Source of the DNA: Clostridiaceae bacterium
GTDB taxonomy: Bacteria; Bacillota; Clostridia; Lachnospirales; Lachnospiraceae
Assembly (NCBI GenBank): GCA_018378255.1
Contig: JAGZXV010000023.1
Location: forward strand, 1-43,188
Length of the DNA: 43,188 bases
Reading direction: 5' to 3'
How positions within the stretch are numbered: the first letter of the stretch is position 1; every line of letters starts with the position of its first letter. Below the pieces are notes generated by a model. It saw only the letters and a list, made by a program, of their open reading frames with translations. It was not told the DNA's origin and searched no databases. Below are positions 30,394-37,831 of the stretch, one piece after another. A program made the translations under genes and the position numbers.

Positions 30394-31785
30394 TTAAAGC
30401 TCACAATTGTTTACTGTTCTTGGGAATGGGATTACATCGCGGATGTTGGACATACCGGTCAGGTACATCACGCAGCGTTCAAATCCCAGCCCGAACCCGG
30501 AATGGCGTGCGGAGCCGTATTTGCGCAGATCCAGATAGAAATCATAATCTTCTTTGGCAAGTCCCAGTTCTTCCATACGGCCGACGAGAAGGTCATAGTT
30601 ATCTTCCCTCTGGCTGCCGCCGATGATCTCACCGATTCCCGGAACCAGGCAGTCCATAGCGGCCACGGTTTTGCCGTCTGGGTTCATCTTCATATAGAAG
30701 GCCTTGATCTCCTTTGGATAGTCGGTTACAAATACCGGCTTTTTGAAGATTTCTTCTGTCAGGAAACGCTCGTGCTCTGTCTGGAGATCGCAGCCCCAGA
30801 ATACTTTGTAATCGAAATTATCGTTATTCTTCATCAGAATATCAACGGCTTCCGTATAGGTAACATGTCCAAAGTCTGAATTGGCTACGCTGTTTAAACG
30901 GTCCAGTAAGCCCTTGTCCACAAAGCTGTTGAAGAACGCCATCTCTTCCGGCGCATGTTCCAAAACATAGCGGATTACATATTTTAACATGCTTTCAGCC
31001 AGTTCCATGTTGTCCTGAAGGTCGGCAAATGCCATCTCAGGTTCGATCATCCAGAACTCGGCTGCATGTCTGGTCGTGTTTGAATTTTCAGCGCGGAAAG
31101 TCGGGCCGAAGGTATAGATGTTGCGGAATGCCATGGCGTAAGTTTCGCCGTTTAACTGGCCGCTTACGGTCAGGCTGGTGTGTTTGTTGAAGAAATCCTG
31201 TGAGTAGTCAACAGATCCGTCTTCGCACCTTGGAACATCATTCAGATCCAGTGTCGTAACCTGGAACATCTCGCCGGCGCCTTCGCAGTCGCTGCCTGTA
31301 ATGAGCGGTGTGTGTACATAAACAAAATCGCGTTCCTGGAAGAACTGGTGAATTGCGTATGCAATTAAGGAACGGACACGGAATACAGCCTGAAATGTAT
31401 TGGTCCTGGGGCGGAGATGGGAAATGGTTCTCAGATATTCAAAACTGTGGCGCTTTTTCTGGAGCGGATAATCAGAGGCGGAAGCGCCTTCCACTGAGAT
31501 CTCCGCAGCCTGGATCTCGAACGGCTGCTTTGCCTGAGGGGTAGCGACTAAGGTACCCTTTACAATGATGGCGGCACCTACGTTTAATTTGGAAATTTCG
31601 TCGAAATTGGACATTGTATCATGGTAAACGACCTGAAGTGTTTCAAAATAAGACCCATCGCTTACAACGATAAAGCCAAATGCTTTTGAATCACGGATGC
31701 TCCTAACCCAGCCGCCGATGGAAACCTCTTTATTGAGGTAAGAATCGCGGTCCTTATATATTTCTCTAACAGTAATCAGTTTCAT
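30394..31785 (-). CDS. asnS: Asparagine--tRNA ligase
   Basis: Class IIb aminoacyl-tRNA synthetase that charges tRNA-Asn in the cytoplasm, 463 residues, full length. The N-terminal OB-fold anticodon domain is VSIGGWVRSIRDSKAFGFIVVSDG (residues ~20-43 region, G-W-V-x-x-x-R-x-S-K-x-x-x-F). Motif 2 is FRAENSNTTRHAAEFWMIEPEMAF (F-R-A-E at about 220, H-x-x-E-F), and motif 3 is GLGFERCVMYLTG (about 434-446, G-x-G-x-x-R). The RHAAEF context with HSGFGLGFER favours Asn over Asp specificity. A clear promoter lies at 31834-31862 and the leader is only about 45 nt, too short for a T-box. It is followed by the nuclease gene after 59 bp. Confidence 0.96.
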   Translation of the reverse strand: MKLITVREIYKDRDSYLNKEVSIGGWVRSIRDSKAFGFIVVSDGSYFETLQVVYHDTMSNFDEISKLNVGAAIIVKGTLVATPQAKQPFEIQAAEISVEGASASDYPLQKKRHSFEYLRTISHLRPRTNTFQAVFRVRSLIAYAIHQFFQERDFVYVHTPLITGSDCEGAGEMFQVTTLDLNDVPRCEDGSVDYSQDFFNKHTSLTVSGQLNGETYAMAFRNIYTFGPTFRAENSNTTRHAAEFWMIEPEMAFADLQDNMELAESMLKYVIRYVLEHAPEEMAFFNSFVDKGLLDRLNSVANSDFGHVTYTEAVDILMKNNDNFDYKVFWGCDLQTEHERFLTEEIFKKPVFVTDYPKEIKAFYMKMNPDGKTVAAMDCLVPGIGEIIGGSQREDNYDLLVGRMEELGLAKEDYDFYLDLRKYGSARHSGFGLGFERCVMYLTGMSNIRDVIPFPRTVNNCEL

Positions 31786-31833
31786 AATTGCTTCTCCTTT
31801 TATTTACAATTTAAAAATGCATACTTATAGCTA

Positions 31834-31862
31834 AGTATACTTTATTTTTCTTAGCGATTCAA
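31834..31862 (-). promoter_or_regulatory. Promoter of asnS
   Basis: On the minus strand TTGAAT (31862-31857) and TATACT (31839-31834) are 17 bp apart. A perfect inverted repeat ATACTTA/TAAGTAT (31821-31838) overlaps the -10 and the start region and may be an operator or a small RNA hairpin. Confidence 0.6.
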
Positions 31863-31994
31863 GGCCTTATATGCGATTTAAAAGGAAGAATGAAGCGAAA
31901 GTACCATATATAGACAAAAAAATACAAAATAATACAAAATGAACAAAAGTGTCGGAAAATGTACCAAAAAGATGAAAAATAACTAAAAAATTTG

Positions 31995-32023
31995 TTCACT
32001 ATTTCTAAAATTTGTGTTATAAT
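31995..32023 (+). promoter_or_regulatory. Promoter of glgC-glgD
   Basis: TTCACT (31995-32000) and TATAAT (32018-32023) are 17 bp apart, with the start about 30 bp before the GTG start codon. The stretch between this and the asnS promoter is very A+T-rich. Confidence 0.6.
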
Positions 32024-32060
32024 GCAAGTACTATAAAATACAACAGCAAGAGGTGATAAC

Positions 32061-33335
32061 GTGATTAAAAAAGAAATGATTGCCATGCTATTGGCGGGAG
32101 GTCAGGGAAGCCGCCTGGGAGTTTTGACACAGAAAGTTGCAAAACCGGCAGTTTCCTTTGGAGGAAAATACAGAATCATCGATTTTCCATTGAGCAACTG
32201 TATTAACTCAGGTGTGGATACAGTTGGAGTATTAACACAATATCAGCCATTACGTTTAAACACCCATATCGGGATCGGCATTCCGTGGGATCTGGATCGT
32301 AATGTAGGAGGGGTTACTGTGCTGCCTCCATATGAAAGGAGTAAAGGCAGCGACTGGTACACCGGAACAGCGAATGCGATCTATCAGAACCTTGAATATA
32401 TGGAAACATACAACCCGGATTATGTTTTGATTTTATCCGGCGATCATATATATAAGATGGATTATGAAGTTATGCTTGAATATCACAAAGCTAACAACGC
32501 TGATATCACCATTGCTGCAATGCCTGTTCCGATTGAAGAAGCGAGCCGTTTCGGTATTGTGATCACAGATGACAACAACCGCATAACGGAATTTGAAGAA
32601 AAACCTGCAAATCCCAGAAGCAACCTGGCTTCTATGGGTATTTACATATTCAGCTGGCCGGTACTGAGAGATGCATTGATCCAGATGTCGGAAGAGCCAG
32701 GCTGTGACTTCGGCAAACATATTATTCCTCACTGCCATGCGGCAGGACAGAGAATATTTGCTTACGAGTACAACGGATACTGGAAAGATGTCGGTACTCT
32801 TGGCTCTTACTGGGAAGCGAATATGGAGTTAATAGATATTATTCCGGAATTTAACCTTTATGAGGAATACTGGAAGATTTATACCAAGAGTGATATTATC
32901 CCACCGCAGTATGTTTCAGCCGATGCAAAGCTGGAGAGAAGCATTATCGGCGAAGGAACCGAGATTTACGGAACTGTTAAGAACTCCGTTATCGGTGCCG
33001 GTGTAACTATTGGAAAAGGTGCGGTTGTAACGGATTCGATCATCATGCGCGGAAGCGTGATCGGAGACGGCGCAGTTGTGGAGAAATCTATAGTTGCAGA
33101 GGATGTTACGATCGGGGCGGGAGCCCAGCTTGGCGTGGGTGAGTATGCGCCGAGCAAATATGATCCGAAGGTATACCAGTTCGATCTGGTAACTGTCGGT
33201 GAGCATACCGTAATTCCGGAGAATGTTAAGATTGGTAAGAATACCGCTATATCCGGTGTTACGACCGCAGAGGATTATCCGGACGGATTACTTGCGAGTG
33301 GAGACTACATAGTAAAGGCAGGTGGCTTACGATGA
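32061..33335 (+). CDS. glgC: Glucose-1-phosphate adenylyltransferase, catalytic subunit
   Basis: Makes ADP-glucose from glucose-1-phosphate and ATP for glycogen synthesis. 424 residues. The nucleotidyltransferase N terminus is MLLAGGQGSRLGVLT (about 9-23, G-G-x-G-x-R-L), with FPLSNCINSG, SDWYTGTANAIYQN (about 98-111), LSGDHIYKMDY (about 131-141) carrying the Mg-binding Asp, and ITEFEEKP. The C-terminal left-handed beta helix contains hexapeptide repeats (SIIGEGTEIYGTVKNSVIGA and onward). The GTG start at 32061 follows AGAGGTGAT. It overlaps glgD by four bases (ATGA), the typical arrangement in which both subunits form a heteromer. Confidence 0.96.
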   Translation: MIKKEMIAMLLAGGQGSRLGVLTQKVAKPAVSFGGKYRIIDFPLSNCINSGVDTVGVLTQYQPLRLNTHIGIGIPWDLDRNVGGVTVLPPYERSKGSDWYTGTANAIYQNLEYMETYNPDYVLILSGDHIYKMDYEVMLEYHKANNADITIAAMPVPIEEASRFGIVITDDNNRITEFEEKPANPRSNLASMGIYIFSWPVLRDALIQMSEEPGCDFGKHIIPHCHAAGQRIFAYEYNGYWKDVGTLGSYWEANMELIDIIPEFNLYEEYWKIYTKSDIIPPQYVSADAKLERSIIGEGTEIYGTVKNSVIGAGVTIGKGAVVTDSIIMRGSVIGDGAVVEKSIVAEDVTIGAGAQLGVGEYAPSKYDPKVYQFDLVTVGEHTVIPENVKIGKNTAISGVTTAEDYPDGLLASGDYIVKAGGLR

Positions 33336-34453
33336 GAGCAATCGGTATTGTTTTAGCAGGCGGCAACAGCAAACGGATGAGAGAATTATCCAACAAGCGG
33401 GCAATATCCGCTATGCCTATCGCAGGCAGCTACCGCAGTATAGATTTTGCGCTGAGCAATATGACCAATTCCCATATTCAGAATGTGGCTGTATTCACTC
33501 AGTATAATTCAAGATCTTTAAACCTCCATTTGAGTTCTTCTAAATGGTGGGACTTCGGAAGAAAGCAGGGCGGTTTATTCGTATTCACCCCTACTATTAC
33601 AGCTGAAAGCAGCGATTGGTACCGCGGCACTGCAGATGCCCTTTATCAGAACCTGAATTTCTTAAAAAGCAGCCATGAGCCGTATGTGGTGATTGCAGCA
33701 GGAGACGGAATCTATAAACTGGATTACGGCAAAGTCCTGGAATATCATATTGAGAAGAAAGCTGATATTACAGTTGTATGCAAGACTATGCCTCAGGATG
33801 AAGACGTTACCCGTTTCGGCGTTGTTAAGGTTAATGATGACGGAAGAATCACAGAATTCGAAGAAAAGCCGATGGTAGCCACTTCCAATACGATATCCTG
33901 CGGTATCTACGTAATCAGAAGACGTCAGCTGATCGAACTGATCGAGCGCTGTGCTGCAGAAGACAGATATGACTTTGTTAAGGATATTCTGGTGCGTTAT
34001 AAGAATTTAAAGAGAATTTATGCGTACAAGATGGATGGCTATTGGAGCAATATCGCTTCCGTAGACTCTTATTATAAAACCAATATGGACTTCTTGAAAC
34101 CGGAAGTCAGAGACTATTTCTTTAAACAGTATCCTGAGATTTATTCTAAGATCGACGATCTTCCGCCGGCCAAATATAACCCCGGTGCGAACGTTAAGAA
34201 CAGTCTCATATCCAGTGGAAGTATTGTCAACGGTGTGGTGGAGAATTCCATTCTCTTTAAAAAGGCATATGTGGGCAATAACTGTGTGATCAAGAATTCT
34301 ATTATATTAAACGATGTTTATATTGGGGATAATACGGTGATCGAAAACTGTATTGTGGAGAGCCGGGATACAATTCGCGCCAATACAACACATATTGGTA
34401 CACCAGATGATATTAAGATCGTTTTGGAGAAGAACGAGAGATATACATTATAA
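33332..34453 (+). CDS. glgD: Glucose-1-phosphate adenylyltransferase, GlgD subunit
   Basis: 373-residue paralog of GlgC. It has the same fold but the start GIVLAGGNSKRMRELS lacks the G-G-x-G-x-R-L of the catalytic subunit, reading G-G-N-S-K-R-M, as GlgD proteins do. Later segments SSDWYRGTADALYQNL, AAGDGIYKLDY (G-D-G in place of G-D-H) and ITEFEEKP parallel GlgC. The C terminus is a beta-helix domain (NPGANVKNSLISSGSIV and onward). GlgD is regarded as a regulatory or supporting subunit that stimulates GlgC. It starts inside the glgC stop and is followed 31 bp later by spoVG, which is likely on the same transcript. Confidence 0.95.
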   Translation: MRAIGIVLAGGNSKRMRELSNKRAISAMPIAGSYRSIDFALSNMTNSHIQNVAVFTQYNSRSLNLHLSSSKWWDFGRKQGGLFVFTPTITAESSDWYRGTADALYQNLNFLKSSHEPYVVIAAGDGIYKLDYGKVLEYHIEKKADITVVCKTMPQDEDVTRFGVVKVNDDGRITEFEEKPMVATSNTISCGIYVIRRRQLIELIERCAAEDRYDFVKDILVRYKNLKRIYAYKMDGYWSNIASVDSYYKTNMDFLKPEVRDYFFKQYPEIYSKIDDLPPAKYNPGANVKNSLISSGSIVNGVVENSILFKKAYVGNNCVIKNSIILNDVYIGDNTVIENCIVESRDTIRANTTHIGTPDDIKIVLEKNERYTL

Positions 34454-34484
34454 GCAAAAGCGAAGAGACGGAAGGGGTTTTGAC

Positions 34485-34766
34485 ATGCAAATTACAGATG
34501 TTAGAGTAAGACGTATTGAAAAAGAAGGCAAGATGAAAGCAATAGTTTCTATCACTTTGGATAATGAGTTTGTTATTCATGATATCAAGGTAATTGAGGG
34601 AGAAAAGGGTTTGTTTATCGCAATGCCAAGCCGTAAGGCTGCTGATGGGGAGTATAGGGATATTGCACATCCGATCAATTCCAGTACGAGAGACATGATT
34701 CAGGGCGTAATTCTGGCGAAGTATGAGACAACCTTTGTTGAGGATGCGGCTGAAGAGTCTGTATAG
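34485..34766 (+). CDS. spoVG: SpoVG regulatory protein
   Basis: 93-residue nucleic-acid-binding regulator of septation and sporulation. It opens MQITDVRVRRIEKEGKMKAI and includes IHDIKVIEGEKGLFIAMPSR (about residues 30-49) and IAHPINSSTRDMI, the family's conserved body. Length and sequence are typical. ATG 34485 is chosen because GGAAGGGG precedes it, and an upstream in-frame extension runs inside glgD. It follows glgC-glgD, an order that would link glycogen storage to sporulation control, and ends at a strong terminator. Confidence 0.95.
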   Translation: MQITDVRVRRIEKEGKMKAIVSITLDNEFVIHDIKVIEGEKGLFIAMPSRKAADGEYRDIAHPINSSTRDMIQGVILAKYETTFVEDAAEESV

Positions 34767-34789
34767 GTGCAGCATAATTAATATAATAA

Positions 34790-34833
34790 GCGTCCCGGTT
34801 CCATAGAGATATGGAACCGGGACGCTTTTTTTT
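34790..34833 (+). terminator. Strong intrinsic terminator after spoVG
   Basis: A perfect 15-bp stem (GCGTCCCGGTTCCAT with its complement at 34811-34825) has a 6-nt loop and eight T. It ends the glgC-glgD-spoVG transcript. Confidence 0.9.
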
Positions 34834-34883
34834 ACATCAAACGTGAAGGGATTTCTGAAAATCCCTTCACGTTTGATGTAAAA
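34830..34883. repeat. Long palindrome, copy 1
   Basis: Perfect 25-bp arms (34830-34854 and 34859-34883) flank the loop CTGA. The core is ACGTGAAGGGATTT. It lies between convergent spoVG and the SorC regulator. A related palindrome occurs at 43066-43118, differing by changes that keep the pairing. The T-run of the spoVG terminator merges with its left end. The 59 bp after it (34884-34942) show nothing else. Confidence 0.85.
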
Positions 34884-34942
34884 TGAGGTTTGATTTAAAA
34901 AGTGGAACTTACCGGAAATTCCAATCCATTACCCCTTGAATT

Positions 34943-35896
34943 CTACTCCGCATAGCTAATCAGCGCTTCCGCGGAAACCGAGTCAATTGCCAGTATATCG
35001 ATATACCTTGCTTTTAGGGATGCATAAAGTGCAGGCACCTTTTCCTTATTGGCGATACAGCAGAATACGGAAGGACAGCTTTTCAATGTATCCAAGGACA
35101 GACTTATAGTGCGGTTATTGATTCCATCATCACAGATATCACCGTTTTTATCGATAAAACGGCAGCAGATACTTCCTACCGATCCCTTTTTTTCAAGTAA
35201 GGATAAATCATCATCATTAATGTAACCGGCTTTATACAGACAGCAGTTTTTATCTGTGCTGGCCAGGTTAACGATAAATTTGGTGCAGGAATTGATTGAT
35301 TCCAGCAGGCATTTGAGTTTTTTATCATGGAGAAGCATATCCAGGATAATGGAGTTGTCCAGCATGGCGGGGCAAGGGAGGGAAAAGGCCTTTTCGGTAT
35401 GGAGTTTTTGTCCCATGATATCCACAATCTGGCTGGCACGGCTTTTGGTACTGGTGTCATCCACACTTCCGGTTAACTGGTATACGGAGCAGTCTGTCAT
35501 GGAAAGACTGGGGAAATATTTGGCTAATGTATATAAAGTATATCCCCAGGAAATGCCGATTCTGTCTGTGGGAACTAAAAACTGGGCAAAAAAGGCAGCG
35601 GACTCCTGAGCGGTTATCTGCAAAGCCAGATAAGAATCATTATCAGGTACAGGAATTACCTTTACGGCCTGAAGACCAAATTTTTTTAAAAGGATATCTT
35701 CAGCCTGGCTTGTGATGTCGGCTTTATTATTTATGAAGATTTTTACGATTCCGTTCTCCTTGGCCTCGGCCAGCAGCCGGGAAACTTTGGGCCTTGAAAT
35801 GTTATAACGCTGGGCGATCTCGGATTGTGTCAGGTTGTTGTTGTAGTATGAGTTGGCCACGGCGGTAATTAGATTTGAATTAAATTCGGATTTCAT
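34943..35896 (-). CDS. SorC family sugar-binding transcriptional regulator
   Basis: 317 residues. The N-terminal helix-turn-helix (about 12-55) reads YYNNNLTQSEIAQRYNISRP then KVSRLLAEAKENGIVKIFI, the DeoR/SorC pattern. The C-terminal effector domain (about 60-317) is the SorC/GPI-like fold, with DRIGISWGYTLYTLAKYF (about 110-127) standing for the G-x-S-x-G-x-T-L phosphosugar loop. Such regulators respond to phosphorylated sugars. ATG 35896 is chosen because AAAGGAG lies 8 bases upstream. It is divergent from the dapA-like operon, and TTTGGCGTA occurs at both promoters, so it probably controls both itself and the operon. Confidence 0.88.
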   Translation of the reverse strand: MKSEFNSNLITAVANSYYNNNLTQSEIAQRYNISRPKVSRLLAEAKENGIVKIFINNKADITSQAEDILLKKFGLQAVKVIPVPDNDSYLALQITAQESAAFFAQFLVPTDRIGISWGYTLYTLAKYFPSLSMTDCSVYQLTGSVDDTSTKSRASQIVDIMGQKLHTEKAFSLPCPAMLDNSIILDMLLHDKKLKCLLESINSCTKFIVNLASTDKNCCLYKAGYINDDDLSLLEKKGSVGSICCRFIDKNGDICDDGINNRTISLSLDTLKSCPSVFCCIANKEKVPALYASLKARYIDILAIDSVSAEALISYAE

Positions 35897-35912
35897 TCCG
35901 TACACTCCTTTA

Positions 35913-35921
35913 TTTGGCGTA
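35913..35921. promoter_or_regulatory. Candidate SorC operator at the regulator gene
   Basis: TTTGGCGTA lies between the regulator's promoter and its ribosome-binding site. The identical 9-mer is found in the divergent operon promoter at 36144-36152. Confidence 0.4.
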
Positions 35922-35953
35922 AAAAATAAAACCGCCTTTTCAGTATTGGTTTT

Positions 35954-35982
35954 ATCGTATAATAAATGATTTTTAAAATCAA
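35954..35982 (-). promoter_or_regulatory. Promoter of the SorC regulator
   Basis: On the minus strand TTGATT (35982-35977) and TACGAT (35959-35954) are 17 bp apart. The leader of about 50 nt contains the TTTGGCGTA motif in inverted orientation relative to the transcript. Confidence 0.5.
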
Positions 35983-36127
35983 GTAAGAAATAGAACTGAT
36001 TTCATTATATCATATTTTTGAATATATATCAAATGATTAAAAATGAGCAAATAGTTATTTGCGGGATGAAACAGACTTACCAATAATGGTTAAAATAGAT
36101 AAAAATAAAAATATTTTACGTTATATA

Positions 36128-36156
36128 TTGACATAATATATAATTTGGCGTAGAAT
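36128..36156 (+). promoter_or_regulatory. Promoter and candidate operator of the dapA-like operon
   Basis: TTGACA (36128-36133) and TAGAAT (36151-36156) are 17 bp apart. TTTGGCGTA (36144-36152) sits across the spacer and the first two bases of the -10, so a bound regulator would block RNA polymerase. Confidence 0.65.
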
Positions 36157-36222
36157 TAGGGCATACGAAATGAATAATTGTTCAAAGTTAATCAAATGTT
36201 CAAAAAACAAGGAGGTGCTGTT

Positions 36223-37122
36223 ATGGCATTAAAGACATCCTTTAAAGGAGCTGTCACGGAAATTATCACTCCTTTTCAGGAGAATGGGGAATTGGACGGC
36301 CAGCTACTGGAAAATGAGGTTGAATTTCAGGTGAAGTCAGGGATAGCGGGGCTTTTTACCAACGGTTTGGCGAGTGAGTGTTTATCCCTTACTCTGGAAG
36401 AAAAGGTGAATGCCACAGAAATTATATGCAGGCAGGCGGATGGACGAATTCCGGTCATGGGGAATGTGACAGGGAATAATTATGAAGAGTGCTTGAGACT
36501 GCTGAAGGCGTATGAGAAAGCAGGGGTAGATGCTGTTTCCCTTACGCAGCCGATGACATACGGATTTACACAGGAAGGCATGTACCGTTATTTGACAGAT
36601 TTAATCCATGAAGCTGGTGTTCCGGTTTGTATATACAATGCGCCTCAAACCGGTAATGTACTGTCACCGTCAACAGTAGCCCGTCTGCTGAATGAAAATG
36701 AACTGGTGTGTTATTACAAGGAAAGCACAATTGATCTGGTACATATTCAGAATACGATGAGGCTGATTGATTCAGGAAAAGAATATGAATTTCTGGCGGG
36801 AAGTGATGCCAGCACGCTTCCCATAGCGATGCTGGGAGGAAAAGGGGTTATATCCCTGATTTCAGCCGTATTTCCAAAGATCATTATACGTCTCTGTGAT
36901 GAAATTGAAGGTATGCAGATGGATGCTGCCAGGAAAACCCAGGAAGAGATTCTCCAGATCAGGGATGCCTTAAAGATCGGCCCGTTTATGGCCGGGTATA
37001 AATACGCTGCGGAGCTGGTGGGGGTTCCCATGGGAGTTGTCAGGAAACCGCTGGTGGGCCTGACGGAGGCAGAAAAAAGCAAGATACAGGATAATTTGAA
37101 AAAATTGGATTTGATATCATAA
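36223..37122 (+). CDS. DapA/NAL family aldolase or lyase
   Basis: 299-residue TIM-barrel lyase of the dihydrodipicolinate synthase / N-acetylneuraminate lyase superfamily. Key segments are ITPFQENGELD (about residues 15-25), FTNGLASECLSLTLEEK (about 45-61, in place of the usual G-T/S-T-G-E), YNAPQTGN (about 138-145, catalytic Tyr) and YYKEST (about 166-171, the Schiff-base Lys). GLASEC is unlike true DapA, and the gene is next to a sugar-type transporter, so it more likely cleaves or forms a 2-keto sugar acid-type compound. ATG 36223 follows AAGGAGGTG. It is first in an operon under the SorC-type promoter. Confidence 0.88.
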   Translation: MALKTSFKGAVTEIITPFQENGELDGQLLENEVEFQVKSGIAGLFTNGLASECLSLTLEEKVNATEIICRQADGRIPVMGNVTGNNYEECLRLLKAYEKAGVDAVSLTQPMTYGFTQEGMYRYLTDLIHEAGVPVCIYNAPQTGNVLSPSTVARLLNENELVCYYKESTIDLVHIQNTMRLIDSGKEYEFLAGSDASTLPIAMLGGKGVISLISAVFPKIIIRLCDEIEGMQMDAARKTQEEILQIRDALKIGPFMAGYKYAAELVGVPMGVVRKPLVGLTEAEKSKIQDNLKKLDLIS

Positions 37123-37140
37123 ACATTGGAGGTAGAAACA

Positions 37141-37800
37141 GTGAAAAAGTCAGAAATTGCTAAGATGTGTGATCACACGCTATTGAAAGCATTTGCAGAG
37201 AAGGAGCAGATTAAAAAGCTGTGTGAAGAGGCTAAAATGCTGAATACAGCTTCAGTCTGTGTGAACCCATGCTATATCGAACAGGCCAAAGCGCTGCTGG
37301 ACGGAAGCGACGTTAAAGTTTGTACGGTGATTGGGTTTCCGCTGGGTGCGAATACAAAAGAGACTAAGGCATTTGAAACAAAAGATGCAGTGGCAAAGGG
37401 CGCAGATGAAGTGGATATGGTGATTAATGTGGGCGCCTTAAAGAGCGGAGATTGGGATTATGTTTATGAAGATATAAAAGCCGTGGTGGATGCAGCAGGC
37501 GGCACTCTGACAAAGGTAATTATTGAAACCTGCTATCTGACCGATGAAGAAAAAGTAGAAGTGTGTAAATTGGCTGAAAAAGCCGGCGCCGATTTTGTCA
37601 AGACATCTACAGGATTTGGAACCGGCGGAGCCAATGCCCATGATGTAAAACTTATGAAAGATACGGTAGGCAGCACCATGAAGGTCAAGGCGTCAGGCGG
37701 CATGAGGACCTATGAGGATGTGGCGCCTGTTTTAGAGGCAGGAGCGGACCGGCTGGGGGTTAGCGCTACAATTGCAATTGTGGAAGGTGTAAAAGAATAG
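37141..37800 (+). CDS. deoC: Deoxyribose-phosphate aldolase
   Basis: 219-residue class I aldolase that splits 2-deoxyribose-5-phosphate into glyceraldehyde-3-phosphate and acetaldehyde. ICDHTLL-like MCDHTLLKAFAEKE is at the N terminus, VCTVIGFPLGA (about 60-70) and DEVDMVINVGALKSGD (about 85-100) are typical, FVKTSTGFGTGGA (about 147-159) holds the Schiff-base Lys, and VKASGGMRT (about 177-185) the second active Lys. The start is GTG 37141 because TTGGAGGT lies 8 bases upstream; an ATG is lacking. It follows the DapA-like gene by 18 bp in the same operon. In this context its aldehyde partner may be a different phosphorylated sugar. Confidence 0.94.
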   Translation: MKKSEIAKMCDHTLLKAFAEKEQIKKLCEEAKMLNTASVCVNPCYIEQAKALLDGSDVKVCTVIGFPLGANTKETKAFETKDAVAKGADEVDMVINVGALKSGDWDYVYEDIKAVVDAAGGTLTKVIIETCYLTDEEKVEVCKLAEKAGADFVKTSTGFGTGGANAHDVKLMKDTVGSTMKVKASGGMRTYEDVAPVLEAGADRLGVSATIAIVEGVKE

Positions 37801-37831
37801 AGTTCTTTATGGTATGAAAGGAGAAGGAAAT

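Noticed and set aside
30349..30879. 176-residue plus-strand ORF across the asnS end
   Set aside because: It is antisense to a well-conserved asnS, has no ribosome-binding site, and its composition follows from the asnS codons.
31786..31833. T-box leader for asnS
   Set aside because: The promoter leaves only about 45 nt of leader, too short for a T-box, and no antiterminator or T-box core is seen.
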